Shown one piece after another: positions 52,535-64,000 of a stretch of 64,000 bases of DNA (within the stretch, counting starts at the first letter, position 1; the number at the start of each line of letters is the position of its first letter). The position numbers and the translations under genes were made by a program. The DNA is from Proteles cristata cristata. Taxonomy: Eukaryota > Chordata > Mammalia > Carnivora > Hyaenidae. Below the pieces are notes generated by a model. It had not been told where the DNA came from, searched no databases, and saw nothing but the letters and a program-made list of their open reading frames with translations. Where the stretch lies: contig JAESUZ010000478.1 of the NCBI GenBank assembly GCA_017311185.1, positions 1-64,000 on the forward strand. The letters run 5' to 3'.

Positions 52535-52733
52535 TGGGGCGCCTGGGTGGCTCAGTTGGTTAAGCAGCTGACTCTTGATTTTGGCTCAAGTCATGATCTC
52601 ACAGTTTGTGGGATCAAGCTCTATGCTGATGGTGTGGAGTCTGCTTGGGATTCTCTCTCTCCCTCTTTCTCTTCCCCTCCCCTGCTCTCTCTCACTCTCT
52701 CTCTCTCAAAATAAAGAAATAAACTTTAAAAAA
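52535..52733 (+). mobile_element. SINE
   Basis: Head 'ggggcgcctgggtggctcagttgg', older 'gactcttgattttggctc' type with a shortened middle. Only a weak flanking duplication. Confidence 0.9.
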
Positions 52734-52784
52734 GATAAACACCTTCTCTTATAGCAGATAGAGACAATACTGAGAAGCCTGGTA

Positions 52785-52955
52785 GTGAAGCTAACCTGTC
52801 AATTATTAAAAAAAAAAATACTCATAACTACCACACTGTTCATTTCTGCAACTGGTCACATGGTCATAGCTGGCATTTCTAACTACCTTCTGCTACTACT
52901 CATTCTATATTCCCTTTTCCCTTTTTTGATTGTAATTGTTTGCCTGGTGAGGTGT
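52785..52955 (+). other. Short frame with a strong hydrophobic segment
   Basis: The frame encodes 'YLLLLLILYSLFPFLIVIVC', a single membrane-spanning segment, followed by 'LVRC'. By position it could be the membrane anchor of a retroviral envelope remnant on the plus strand. There is no other support. Confidence 0.25.
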
Positions 52956-52972
52956 CCCAAACATTTATTCTT

Positions 52973-53194
52973 TTTTTTAAACATTTTTTAATGTTTTATT
53001 TATTTCTAGGAGAGAGAGAGAGACAGCGTGAGCAGGGGAGGGTCATAGAGAGAGGGAGTCACAGACTGAAACAGGCTCCAGGCTCTGAGCTGGCAGTCAG
53101 CACAGAGCCCGACGCGGGGCCCGAACCCACAAACCGCGAGATCATGACCTAAGCGAAAGTTGGACGCTTAACCAACTAAGCCACCCAGGCGCCC
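52973..53194 (-). mobile_element. SINE, antisense, 17-bp TSD
   Basis: T-rich tail complement, 'ccgaacccacaaaccgcgag' and a head complement ending 'ccacccaggcgcccc'. The duplication cccaaacatttattctt lies at 52956-52972 and 53195-53211. Confidence 0.95.
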
Positions 53195-53339
53195 CCCAAA
53201 CATTTATTCTTGAAGGGTCTGGAATATTAGAAGTCCTGCCTGAATTGGGTTGTAGTTTTCCATTGACTTTAACCATAGGACATGATATTAAAAAGAAATG
53301 CTCTAAGAGATATCCACAAAAAGGGACCATTCTAATTTT

Positions 53340-54000
53340 CCTGTGCTGAGATTACCTTTTGATGTGTATTAAATGGGGCATAATATCTTACATTCTTCAT
53401 CCATTCAGAGAGGTCTATCCACATAACAGTTTCTCAGACCTCCTTGTCACCAATTTTCCAATCATGTTTCTTCCAAGTCTTTGACCATGTAATTAAACCA
53501 TTGGCCATGGCATAACTATATAGATTTGGGGCATTTGGGCTATGTTCTTATGTAACTTACTTGTGCTTTCAGGGCATATTTGATCCCAGTCTTGTATATA
53601 CCACTTCTTTTTGATAATGGAGTGCTGCTTAACATGGCCAAATTTATGGCTTGGTGGGGCAGTTCATGATGGACAGCTTACGTTGCCTGATTACTTGGTG
53701 ACCTGTGGTTAAGTATTCCATCTCTACTAAAGTCCAATGGAAAGCCAAAATCTGTTTCTCAAAAGGAAAGTAGTTTTTCACAGAAGATGTTAGTGTATTG
53801 GTCCAAAATCATAAGAGCCAGCAATGCTATTCAGCTGTAGGGGTCTCCCAAAGCCTCCAAACAGCATCTCTACTAGCCACTGACAAGTTAAGTGCCATCA
53901 AATTAGTTGGATTTTATGGATCAAGTAACAAAGAAGCATTCATGACAGGCTGAATCTGTTGTAGAGTCTTCTCTTGTTCTAGATACCACTCAAAATTAGC
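53340..54000 (-). pseudogene. Retroviral connection/RNase H remnant
   Basis: Segments such as 'LSVASRDAVWRLWETP', 'ANGLITWSKTWKKHDWKIGD' and 'MWIDLSEWMKNV' fit the connection and RNase H region downstream of retroviral RT. 'NTHQK' near 53370 fits the conserved His region of RNase H. Stops interrupt all frames. Confidence 0.7.
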
Positions 54001-54249
54001 AGCTTTTCAGGTTACTTAGTAAGTGGGTCAGAGTGGCACACTCAAATGAGAAATTATGCTGCTTTCAATTCTAAAAAGGCCAATTAGGCATATTTCCTCT
54101 TTTTTGGATGCAGTAGGAGCCAGATACAGTAACTTATCCTTTGTCTTAGAAATGATATCTCAATATGCTCCATGTCAATGAATACCTGAAAACTTTACTG
54201 AGCTGGAAGTCTCCTGAATTTTTGTCAGATTCATTTCTCACTCTCTGAT

Positions 54250-54710
54250 ATGTCTTACCAATGTGTCTAAAGTAGTTGCTATTTCTTGCTCACCAGATCC
54301 AACCAGCATAATGTCCTCAATGTAATGAACTAATGTGATCTCTTGTGGAAGGGAAAGGTGATCAAGGTCACTGCAGACTAAATTATGACATAGGGCTGGA
54401 GAATTAATATGCTCCTGACATAAGACAGTAAAGATGTATTGTCAGCCTTGTCAGCTAAAAGTAAACTGCTTCTGGTTATATTTACTAATGGCTATCAAGA
54501 GGAAAGCATTTGCCAGATCAAGAGCTGCATACTCGGTACCAGAGGATGTGTTACTTGCTCAAGCAGCAAAACCACATCTAGAATAGTAGGTACAATTGGA
54601 GTCATCATCTGGTTAACTTCACAATAATTGTCTGTCATTTTCTAAGTTCCATCTGTGTTTTGCATGGGCCAAATAGGTAAATTGAATGAGGAAGTGGTGG
54701 GAATCTTTGA
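54250..54710 (-). pseudogene. Retroviral reverse transcriptase remnant
   Basis: The catalytic box reads YIED at 54324-54313, in the context '[18 protein letters not shown]'. The usual box is Y-x-D-D, so the first aspartate is glutamate here. Upstream, 'SPFNLPIWPMQNTDGT' is the fingers region. Stops occur within the domain, so it is inactive. Confidence 0.75.
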
Positions 54711-54954
54711 AGTCTTTGATGGTGGCACTAATTTTTGCCATCTCTCCAGAGATATTTTCCTAGGTGGAGGCAGTTCTAGTGGCTTCCACGTGGCCTTTCC
54801 TACCATAATAGCCCTCAATCCACAGTCAAGGAACCAATATGTTGTTTTTTCCAGTTGCTGAGGAGTTTTATTCCAATTATGCCTTCTGGAATGGAGAAAT
54901 AACCACAGGATGGGTTTGAAAACCCACTGTGAGATGAACCCAAGCTAAAATTGT

Positions 54955-55169
54955 ATTTTATTTTATTAGATGTTTTATTTATTTCTGAGAGAGAGACAGA
55001 CAGACAGCGCGAGCAGGGGAGGGTCAGAGAGAGAGGGAGACACAGAATCTGAAACAGGTTCCAGGCTCTGAGCTAGCTGTCAACACAGAGCCTGATGCAG
55101 GGCTCGAACCCATGAATCATGAGATCATGGTAAGTCTGACGCTTAACCGACTGAGCCACCCAGGCGCCC
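54955..55169 (-). mobile_element. SINE in the retroviral remnant, antisense, 10-bp TSD
   Basis: Young-type head complement ending 'gagccacccaggcgcccc'. The duplication ctaaaattgt lies at 54945-54954 and 55170-55179. A short deletion removes part of the A/B-box interval. Confidence 0.93.
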
Positions 55170-56839
55170 CTAAAATTGTTTAGATTTAGCTGACATCCAT
55201 AAGTCCCTGGCCTGACTTGTGGGCCATGGTAATGTTCACAGTCTTCTTGAATTAGTGCCAGTTCAGAGACACTATCTAGTAATCCTCCAAATGTTTGATC
55301 ATTTTTTCCCCAAATGCATAATTACCTGGTAAATGGCCATAGTTTCTTTTAGGGAAATCTGGGAGAAAAAATAACAGTAAAAATTTCTGGCAGTATACAG
55401 GGTCCTTCCTTAAAATTACATGCTTCCCTTCATTGAGAGGGTTCTGGGTCTGTCAACTGGCTTAAATTGGGGAATTGATTGAAAGGCAGTGAGTCTCTGT
55501 TTTGATGATTCAAGTTAGACATTGTTCACTAAAACTAAAACCTCCTACTTATACAGATCAAGTAAGAATTTAGTAAACTGCTCATCTGTTTATTTTCTGG
55601 GGATATGATAATCAACAGAAAATGGTCAAAGGTCTCTACAAATTAGACTATTCTGGTTACTGCTTTGACTCCACTATTACAGCAATCAACTCAACTTTCT
55701 CTATTTGACTCCTGCAACCCTAGGATCCAATTATCCTAATTGCATTTAACCATTCCATTTCAGTAACAACAGTTCACACTGTAATTTTTGACTTACAAGA
55801 GAAGATTGACCACAGAGCTCTTCAAGGATGCTGGGATTCTCCTCATAAATTTATTTCTCACAGTCATGGTGAAAAGTATATCCTCCAGGGTAGGTGAGCA
55901 GACCTTAAATAACAAATCCACTCTAACATTCCCACCTTCTCAAGCCTTTGGATCCTTATCTTTATAGTATAATAGGGCAGTTCTGACATTTCAACCTCAC
56001 TTAGTATAGATCACTTTTCATCAATTTTCAGCTAACAAAGCAACCACACCATTAGAGTAATTTCTAACAACTTGAGCTAAATCATTGAATCCATAATCTT
56101 TGCTTAGTGTGAGTTCATATAAATCAATTTGTCCTGGTTCAACTTCATGTTCCTTCCACTATTACCCACCTCCTTAAAATCAATTCCCACCCGTATATCC
56201 CATATTTATGTCTGTATAAATTAGGAAAATCATGCACCTATTTTGGTGTGCATCACACATTCTAGTGGATTACCCATCAAGGTTTTCTGGGATTTGAGCC
56301 TAGGCATATGTCTAGGAGCAAAGAAGAGTTTCAGTGCAGATCCTGAGGAGGGTCAGCAGTGCTTTGCAAGGATACTATCTTAAGACAGGCCCTTAAAGAT
56401 TTTTTTTGGCAAACTAAAGTAAATTTTCTCAGGCAGGGGTAGAAAGACTGGCAAAGAAAGCAGTAGAATTTAGGGGTATGGCATCCTCAGCTTCATTGGA
56501 ATTTCCCCATAGGTCTCTCCTTCCAAGTCAATGCATTTTTGAACACAACTTCTTTATCTTATTCTCCATTTTTCATCCCACACATTTCTTATCCGTACCT
56601 TTTTCCTGGGTTTTGATTTGAAAACATACTACCCCATTCATGATTTTCGCATAAACTTTTGCTCTACTAGGAGAAAAAAAATCTTGGGTTGTAAAGGTGG
56701 AATGTGAAGATATAATGTCCAAGTTTGTAATATTCAATATTCAAGAGTCTCTCATGGTTTGCCTCCCTCTCTCTCTCCCCAACTATTTTTTCCCTTTCTC
56801 CTTCCCCATGGTATTCTGTTAAATTTCTCTTGTTCCACT

Positions 56840-59800
56840 TGTAAGTAAAAACATATGGTATCTGTCTTTCTCTGCGTGACTTATTTCACTCAGCATAACA
56901 CCCTCAAGTTCCATCCACATTACTACAAATGGCAAGATTCCATTCTTTCTCATTGCCATGTGGTATTCCAAAGTATAGATGAACCACATCTTCTTGATCC
57001 ATTCGTCAGTTGATCGGCATTTAGGCTCTTTCCATTAATTTGGCTATTGTTGAAAGTGCTGCTATGAACATTGGGATACATGTGCCCCTATGCATCAGCA
57101 CTCTTGTATCCCGTGGGTAAATTCCTAGCAGTGATATTGCTGGGTCATAGGGGAGTTCTATTGATAATTTTTTGAGGAACCTCCACACTCTTTTCCAGAG
57201 GGTTGCACCAGTTGACATTCCCACCAACAGTGTAGGAGGATGCCTGTTTCTCCACATGCTCAGCAGCATCTATAGTCTACTGATTGGCTCATTTTAGCCA
57301 CTCTGGCTGGTGTGAGGTAGTATCTCAGTGTGGTTTTGATGTGTATTTCCCTGATGAGGAGGGATCCTGAGCATCATTTCATATGTCTGTTGGCCATCTG
57401 GATGTCCTCTTTGGAGAAGTGAATGTTCATATCTTCTGCCAATTTCTTCACTGGGTTGTTTGTTTTTCGGGCGTGTAGTTTGGTGAGTTCCTTGTAGATT
57501 CTGGATATCAACCCTTTATCTGATATGTCATTTGCAACTATCTTTTCCCATTCCGTTGGTTGCCTATTAATTTTCTGGGTTGTTTCCTTAGCTGTGCAGA
57601 AGCTTTTAATCTTGATGAGGTCCCAATCATTTATTTTTGCTCTTGATTCCTTTGCTTTAGAGGATGTGTCAAGTAAGAAATTGCTGCGGTGGAGGTCAAA
57701 GAGGTTGTTTCCTGCTTTCTCCTCTAGGGTTTTGATAGTTTCCTGTCTCACATTCAAGTCCTTTATCCATTTTGAGTTTATTTTCCAATATGGTGTGAGA
57801 AAATGATCTAGTTTCATTCTTCTGCATATTGCTGTCCAGTTCTCCCAGCACCATCTGTTAAGAGGCTGTCTTTTTTCCATTGGATACTCTTTCCTGCTTT
57901 GTCAAAGATTAGTTGGCCATACATTTGTGGGTCCAATTCTGAGTTCTCAATTCTAATCCATTGGTCTATCTGTCTGTTTTTGTGCCAATACCATACTGTC
58001 TTGATGATGACAGCTTTGTAGTAGAGGCTAAAGTCTGGGATTGTGATGCCTCCCATTTTGGTTTTCTTCTTCAATATTACTTTGGCTATTCGGGGTCTTT
58101 TGTGGTTCCATACAAATTTTAGGATAGTTTGTTCTAGCTTTGAGAAGAATGCTGATGCAACTTTGATTTGGATTGCATCGAATGTGTAGATTGCTTTGGG
58201 TAGTAATGACATTTTTACAATAATTATTCTTCCGATCCATGAGCATGGAATGTTTTTGTCTTTGTGTCTTCTTCAATTTCTTTCATAAGTTTATATCATA
58301 CAGATTTTTACATCTTTGGTTAGGTTTATTCCTAAGTATTTTATGGTTTTTTGTACAATTCTGAATGTGAACAGTTTCTTGATTTCTCTTTCTGTTGCTT
58401 CATTATTGGTGTATAAAAATGCAACCGATTTCTGTACGTTGATTTTGTACCCTGCAACTTGGCTGAATTCACGAATCAGTTCTAGTAGGCTTCTGGTGGA
58501 GTCTGTCGGGTTTTCCAAGTAGAGTATCATATCGTCTACAAAAAGTGAAAGTTTGCCTTCATCTTTACCAATACTGATGCCTTTGATTTCCTTTTGTTGT
58601 CTGATGGCTGATGCTAGGACTTCCAGCACTGTGTTAAACAACAATAGTGAGAGTGGACATCCCTGTCGTGTTCCTGATTTCAGGGGGAAAGCTCTCAGAT
58701 TTTCCCCCTTGAGGATGATATTAGCTGTGGGCTTCTCAAAAATGACTTTCATGAGTTTACATAAGTTCCTTCTATCCTGACTTTCTCGAGGGTCTTTATT
58801 GAGAAGGGATGCTATATCTTGTCAAATGCTTTTTCTGTATCTATGAACACGATCATGTGGTTATCGTTTCTTTTGTTAATGTGATGTATCACATTAATTG
58901 ATTTGTGAATATTGAACCAGCCCAGTAACCCAGGAATGAATCCCACCTGATCTTGGTGGATAATTCTTTTTATGTGCTGTTGAATTAGATTTGCAAGTAC
59001 CTTGTTGAGGATTTTTGCATCCGTATTCATCAAGGATATTGGCCTGTAGTTCCCTTTTTATTGCTGGGTCTCTGTTTGGCTTGGGAATCAGAGTGATGCT
59101 GGCTTCATAAAATGAGTCCGGAAGTTTTCCTTCGATATCTATTTTTTGAAATAGATTGAGAAGAATGGGTATTAATTCTGTTTTAAATGTCTGGTAGAAT
59201 TCCCCAGGGAAGCCATCAGGTCCAGGACTCTTATTTGTTGGGAGATTTTGGATAACTGATTCGATTTCTTCACTTGTTATGGGTCTGTTCATATTTCCTA
59301 TCTCTTCCCGTGTGAATTTTGGTAGTGAGTGTGTGTTTAGGAATTTGTCCATTTCTTCTAAGTTGTCCAATTTGTTGGCATATAATTTTTCATAGTATTC
59401 CCTGATAATTGCTTGTATTTCTGAGGGGTTGGTTGTAATAAGTCCATTTTCATTCATGATTTTGTCTCTTTTGGTGCTCTCTCTTTTGTTTTTGAGAAGC
59501 CTGGCTAGAGGTTTGTCAATTTTGTTTATTTTTTCAAAAAACCAACTCTTGGTTTCATGGATCTGTTCAACTGTTTATTTGGTCTCTATGTTGTTTATTT
59601 CTGCTCTAATTTTTACTATTTCTCTTCTTCTACTGGGTTTGGGGTGCTCTTGTTGCTCTGCCTCTAGTTCCTTTAGGCGAGCCGTTAGATTTTGCACTTG
59701 TGCTTTTTCTAATTTCTTGAAATAGGCCTGGAGAGCAATGTACTTCCCTCTTAGGACTGCCTTTGCAGCGTCCCATAGAGTTTGGATTGTTGTATTTTCA

Positions 59801-60866
59801 TTTTCATTTGTTTCCATATATTTTTTAATTTCTTCATTGATTGCCTGATTGGCCCATTCGTTCTTTAGTAGGGTGTTCTTTCACCTCCATGTTTTTGGAG
59901 GTTTTCCAGACTTCTTCCTGTGATTGATTTCAAGTTTCAAAGCATTATGATCTGAAAGTGTGCTTGGCATGATCTGAATTCTTTTATATTTTTGAGGGCT
60001 GCTTTATGTCCCAGTATGTGATCTATCTTGGAGAATGTGCCATGTGCACTTGAGAAGAAAGTGAATTCCCTGGCCTCAGGATGTAGAGTACTAAATATAT
60101 CTGTCAGATCCATCTGGTCCAATGTGTCATTCAAGTCCATTATTTCTTTAGTGATTTTCTGTCTAGTTGATCTATCCATTGCTTTAAGTGGAGTATTAAA
60201 GTCCCCTACTACTAGCACATTCTTATTTATACGTTTGTTTCTGTTTGTGATTAATTCTTTAAATATTTAGGTGCTCCCATATTCGGTGCATAGACATTTA
60301 TAATTGTTAGTTCTTCCTGATGGATAGACTCTGTAATTATTATATAATGCCCTTCTCCATCCCTTGCTACTGTCTTTAATTTAAAGTACAGCTTGTCTGG
60401 GGCGCCTGGGTGGCGTAGTCGGTTAAGCGTCCGACTTTCGCTTGGGTCATGATCTCGCGGTTCGTGGGTTTGAGCCCCCCGTCGGGCTCTGTGCTGACTA
60501 CCAGCTCGGAGCCTGGAGCCTGTTTCGGTCTGTGACTCCCTCTCTCTCTGACCCTCCCCTACTCACACTGTCTCTCTCTCTCTCCTAGAAATAAATAAAA
60601 AATATTTAAAAAAAAATAAAGTACAGCTTGTCTGATATAAGTATAGCTACTCCAGCTTTCTTTTGACTTCCCGTAGCATGATATATATTTCTCCATCCCC
60701 TTTCTTTTAATCTAAAGTTATCTTCCAGTCTAAAATGCATTTCCTGTAGACATCAAATAGATGGATTTCGGTTTTTTATCCAATATGCTACCCTATTTCT
60801 TTTGATTGGAGCATTCGGCCCATTTACATTCAGTGTTATTATTGAAATATGTGGGTTTAGAGTCAT
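56840..60866 (-). pseudogene. L1 ORF2, nearly complete, broken
   Basis: From ATG at 60866: endonuclease (split by a SINE at 60399-60617; open again 60218-59937), linker (59817-59575), reverse transcriptase (59457-58291 in three open pieces, catalytic block FVDDM near 58545) and C-terminal region (58212-57374 in two pieces). A Cys-rich tail remnant (57269-57021) ends it. About half a dozen stops or frameshifts separate these. It encodes no functional protein as it stands. Confidence 0.85.
60399..60617 (+). mobile_element. SINE, very young looking, perfect 16-bp TSD
   Basis: It inserted into L1 ORF2 in the opposite orientation. It has a complete 'ggggcgcctgggtggcgtag' head with A box and 'gcggttcgtgggtttgagcc' B box. 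The duplication aaagtacagcttgtct is perfect (60383-60398 and 60618-60633). Confidence 0.96.
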
Positions 60867-60959
60867 TGTGTCCTTTGTGGGATTCATGCTTGTAGCCGTG
60901 TCTCTGGTATCTTGCGTTCCTTGCAACACTTCTCTTAGAGAGTCCCCCTCAGGATTTTG

Positions 60960-61824
60960 TGTAGGGCTGGTTTAGTGGTGACAAATACTTTCAATATTTG
61001 TTTATTTGGAAAGACTTTTATCTCTCTTTATATTCTGAATGACAGGCTTGCTCTATAGAGGATTCTTGGCTGCATATTTTTTCCATTCATCACATGGAAG
61101 ATCTCCTGCCATTCCTTTCTGGCCTGCCTTATTTCAGTAGATAGGTCTGTCAGCACTCTGATAGGTTTCCCTTTGTACGTTAGGGCCCTTTTCTCCCTAG
61201 CTGCTTTCAAAATTCTCTTTCTCCTTACATTTTGCCAGTTTCACTATGATATGTCATGCAGATGATCGATTCAAGTTATGTCTGAGGGGAGTTCTTTGTG
61301 CCTCTTGAATTTCAACGTCTACTTCCCTTTCCAGGTTGGGGAAGTTGTCTGCTATAATCTGTTCCAGGACTCCTTCAGCACCTTTCGTTCTCTCTTCCTC
61401 TTCTGGGATTCCTATGATACGGATCTTGTTCTGTTTCATTGTATCGCTGAACTCTCGAACTCTTCTTTCATGTTCCTGGATCAGTTTATCTCTTTTTCTC
61501 AGTTTCTTCTTTTTCTATAATAGTGTCTTCTAAATCACTTATTCTCCTTTCTGCCTCTTCAATCTGCGCATTGGACGCATCCAGTTTATTATGTATCTCA
61601 CTTATGCCATTTTTAAATTCACCATAACTATTTATAAGCCCCATATTGTTTGTAGCCATAGTTTCTCTGATGTCGTCCATGCTTTTCTCAACCCCGGCGA
61701 TTAATTTTATGATTATTGTTCTAAAGTCTTGTTCAGTTATGTTGCTTATATCTGTTTTGAGCAGTTCTCCAGCTGTCATTTCTTCCTGGAGTTTCTTTGA
61801 AGGAGAGTTCTTCTGTTTCGTCAT
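60960..61824 (-). pseudogene. L1 ORF1, broken
   Basis: The start codon at 61824 opens 'MTKQKNSPSKKLQEE', followed by '[20 protein letters not shown]' and the coiled-coil part 'EEAERRISDLEDTIIEKEET'. A frameshift near 61490 moves the RRM-like part to another frame ('KIRIIGIPEEEERTKGAEG', open 61439-61254). A second break near 61250-61210 precedes the C-terminal part ('GKPIRVLTDLSTEI'). This is what the ORF1 at 18.5 kb looked like without its insertion. Confidence 0.87.
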
Positions 61825-63175
61825 TTTGGCTAGCTTTCTACCTCTTATTAATTTTAACGGAATGTTGTACACACGGCCTCTGCGAGTTCTGCTGTATTAG
61901 AGAGAGCTTTTTTGACTGTTCAGGGCCTGTATGTTCAGGAAATGTTCTTTGGATGGTGTCTTTTGGTTTCTCTTGTGAAGTGTTTGGTTATTTTGTTTCC
62001 CTACTGGTAGTGGTATTTGGGACTCGCCACTATGTGTAGTTTGGCTTGTTTCTTGAGGTAGCCTTGGACAAAGAAAACAGACAACCGCAGAGGGAACACA
62101 GGTACACAAACGCAGAGACAAAACCAATAAACACGCAAACCCAGGCTCAGGTAAAAACAGCTACAACAACAACAAAACAGCTATCTGGAGTTGATGGGCG
62201 TGGTTTGGTGTAGGCAGGTCTTGTCTCCACTGTGTCCGCTGGCCTCCCTGAGGGCCCTCCTTGGTGGTTGTGGGGAGAAGAATGGCGTCGCCGCAGTCCC
62301 TTCTCAACCAAGCGTTGCAAATCACTTCTTTGGTCCAATCGCCCTGTACTGAGGATTTAGCCAAGGTGGGCTGAGTTCTATGCCCCACAACCTGCCTCTT
62401 TCCTGGTCCCAGTCCGCGGGTTTTATTATACCGCCCTGAACAGTCCCGCTGGTCGCTGTTTCCCTGTTGCCTGGGGGTTGAGTGGGGGTGGGGGAAGTGT
62501 TGCAGCCTCAGATCTGCCAGGGTCAAGCAGCGATACAACCCGAGTGTGTTCATGGAACGTAGCAAATTCAGGTCCTCAGAGTCTGAGTCGCTACAGCGCG
62601 CCACCCCTGCTTCAGCGGGCCGCTGTTGTGTGCACCGTTGCCGCTTCACAGGGCGCGGGGACCGCTTCACCGTGTTGCTGCCGCCGCCGCAGGCATTGCT
62701 GACTGTTCACCGGGCCGCCGTCACAATGGATGGTGCTGGGCGCTAGGCAGTTCAGTTTTCCTAAGGCCTTCAGGGACCAGGGCAACTGGTCCCAGAGCTA
62801 AAAACACTCTCTTTCCAAGCTGAGGTTTTGTTTTTTTTCTCTTCTCCAGGGACGGTTCTATGAGCAATCTCAACTTTTCTTTCCGTTCCCCTGGACTTGC
62901 TGCAGCTCACCAGCACTAGCTGGTTAATCACTCACCGCAGCTGCTCGCAAGCTGGGTTCCCTCCCCTCCCTCGGTATCTCTGGGTCCCGTCCTGCTTTAT
63001 CTTCCCCAGTTCGCACTCACACACTTATGCGGTTTCCTTTCCAGTGTACTCTGTCTCTTTCTCTTCCCAAACTCCTGTGGCTCAGTATACTACGACTTCA
63101 GGCCTTCTCTGTTTGAGAGATGGGTGCAGGCGTAATGTACAGAGCTCCCTACTTCTCCGCCATCTTGCCTCCTCC
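61825..63175 (-). promoter_or_regulatory. L1 5' UTR (internal promoter region), complete
   Basis: Sister of the 5' UTR at 18493-19943: same start ('aggaggcaagatggcggaga' in sense, at 63175), the same GC- and CpG-rich block (about 62590-62730) and the same end before ORF1. The repeated GC-rich units are fewer here. Confidence 0.8.
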
Positions 63176-64000
63176 TCTCAAGTCCATTGTTTCTTTAGTG
63201 ATTTTCTGTCTAGTTGATCTATCCATTGCTATAAGCGGAGTATTAATGTCCCCTGCTATTAGCACATTATTTTCAATAAGTTTGCTTATGTTTGTGAGTA
63301 ATTGTTTTATTTATTTGGGTGATCCTGAATTGGGTGTGTAGACAGTTGTAATTGTTAGCTCTTCCTGATGGACAGACCCTGTAATTATTATATAATGCTC
63401 TTCTTCATCCCTTGTTACTGCCTTTAGTTTAAACTCCAGTTTGTCCGATAGAAGTATGGTTACTCTTGCTTTCTTTTGACTTCTGGGCAAGTGATAGATA
63501 TTTTCCATCCCCTACATTCAATCCTAAGGTGTTCTCAGGTCTAAAATGAGTCTCTTGTAGACAGCAAATAGATGGGTTTTGTTTTTTTTATCCATGCTGC
63601 TACCTTATGTCTTTTGACTGGAGCATTTAGCCCATTTACATTCAGTGTTATTATTGAAAAATATGGGTTTAGAGTTATTGTGTTCTCTGTAGGATTCATG
63701 CCTGTGCTGGTGTCTCTGATAACTTGGGTTCCTGGAAACATTTCCTTTATAGAGTCTCTCTCAGGATTTCTTGTAGAGCTGTTTTAGTGGTGATGAATTC
63801 TTTCAATTTTTGTTTATTTGGGAAGACCTTTATCTCTTCTTCTATTCTGAATGACAGGCCTGCTGGATCGAGATTCTTTGCTGCATATTTTTTTCTGTTC
63901 ATCATATTGAAGATTTCCTGCCATTCCTTTCTGTCCTGTCAAGTTTCAGTAGATAGGTCTATCACCACTCTGGTAGGTTTCCCTTGGTATTTTAGGGCCC
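63176..64000 (-). mobile_element. Further L1, minus strand, cut by the window end
   Basis: It starts abruptly inside the ORF2 endonuclease region directly against the 5' end of the previous L1. It continues through the ORF2 N-terminus ('LNVNGLNAPVKRHKVAAW') to the ORF1 C-terminus at the window edge. The expected ORF2 start codon has become ATA (63677-63675). It is from a slightly different L1 lineage than its neighbour. Confidence 0.85.

Larger units (their letters stand above)
53215..56720 (-). mobile_element. Second endogenous retrovirus remnant: pol, opposite orientation
   Basis: On the minus strand, pre-RT linker sequence (55300-54760, with a SINE inside), reverse transcriptase (about 54710-54250), connection and RNase H (about 54250-53340) can be followed. 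Upstream sequence (56720-55300) is probably its earlier pol or gag part, but no motif is clear there. Frames are broken throughout. No LTR was recognised. It faces the plus-strand retrovirus at 48.4-50.9 kb tail to tail. Confidence 0.68.
56741..63175 (-). mobile_element. L1, 5' end intact, terminal 3' UTR missing
   Basis: Minus-strand order: complete 5' UTR (63175-61825), ORF1 (61824 to about 60960), ORF2 (60866 to about 56840) and a stub of 3' UTR ending at about 56741. The last 130 bases or so and the A tail seen in other copies are absent. It contains one SINE. It is the most complete L1 in the window (6.2 kb without the SINE) but is inactivated by several stops and frameshifts. Confidence 0.9.

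Noticed and set aside
60399..60470. tRNA-gene-like sequence with A and B boxes
   Set aside because: This is the head of a SINE. The tRNA fold is degenerate and a SINE body and tail follow. The same applies to all other SINE heads.

Overview
This is a mammalian nuclear window, almost certainly from a cat (Felidae or a close feliform). The main evidence is about 27 copies of a tRNA-derived SINE with the felid form of the head (GCGCCTGGGTGGCTCAG, then GGTTCGTGGGTTCGAGCC, then GGGCTCTGTGCTGACAGC), a CT-rich body and an A-rich tail. Long carnivore-type L1 elements surround them. There is no bacterial gene organisation, no CRISPR array, and no multi-exon host gene that I can support. The window is a retrotransposon graveyard with about 12 kb of quieter sequence in the middle.

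Layout. 1-5.7 kb: unassigned AT-rich DNA, old L1M fragments and five SINEs. 5.7-12.1 kb: one old plus-strand L1, from the end of ORF1 to the 3' end, cut up by nine SINEs. 12.1-13.8 kb: mostly unassigned, with one SINE and a tiny L1 3' tip. 13.9-19.9 kb: a minus-strand L1 with a complete GC-rich 5' UTR but no 3' end. Its ORF1 is interrupted by a full-length, open HNRNPA1 retrocopy (16.54-18.29 kb). 20.2-20.95 kb: a 5'-truncated L1. 21.5-34 kb: the quiet region, with an RPS11 processed pseudogene, L2 and MIR fragments, a few SINEs and one 0.72-kb L1 insertion. 34.6-47.7 kb: three L1 segments in plus/minus/plus order. 48.4-50.9 kb and 55.3-53.2 kb: two decayed retroviral pol remnants facing each other tail to tail. 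56.7-63.2 kb: another minus-strand L1 with its 5' end intact, followed to the window edge by a further minus-strand L1.

The most striking object is the HNRNPA1 retrocopy. It landed in L1 ORF1 in the same orientation and in frame. A single 409-codon reading frame (18492 to 17263, minus) starts at the L1 ORF1 start codon, runs through the HNRNPA1 5' UTR without a stop, and continues through all 320 codons of hnRNP A1 to its normal stop. The insertion is bracketed by a 17-bp target-site duplication at a textbook L1-endonuclease site. Other points of note are a 0.68-kb stretch of near-identity shared by two inverted, otherwise more diverged L1 copies (suggesting gene conversion), three L1s that keep their 5' ends but have lost their 3' ends, and a very young-looking SINE at 60.4 kb.

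Limits. All repeat-family names are by eye from consensus features I know; no database was searched. Boundaries of old fragments are good to tens of bases. Boundaries given with target-site duplications are good to one or two bases.
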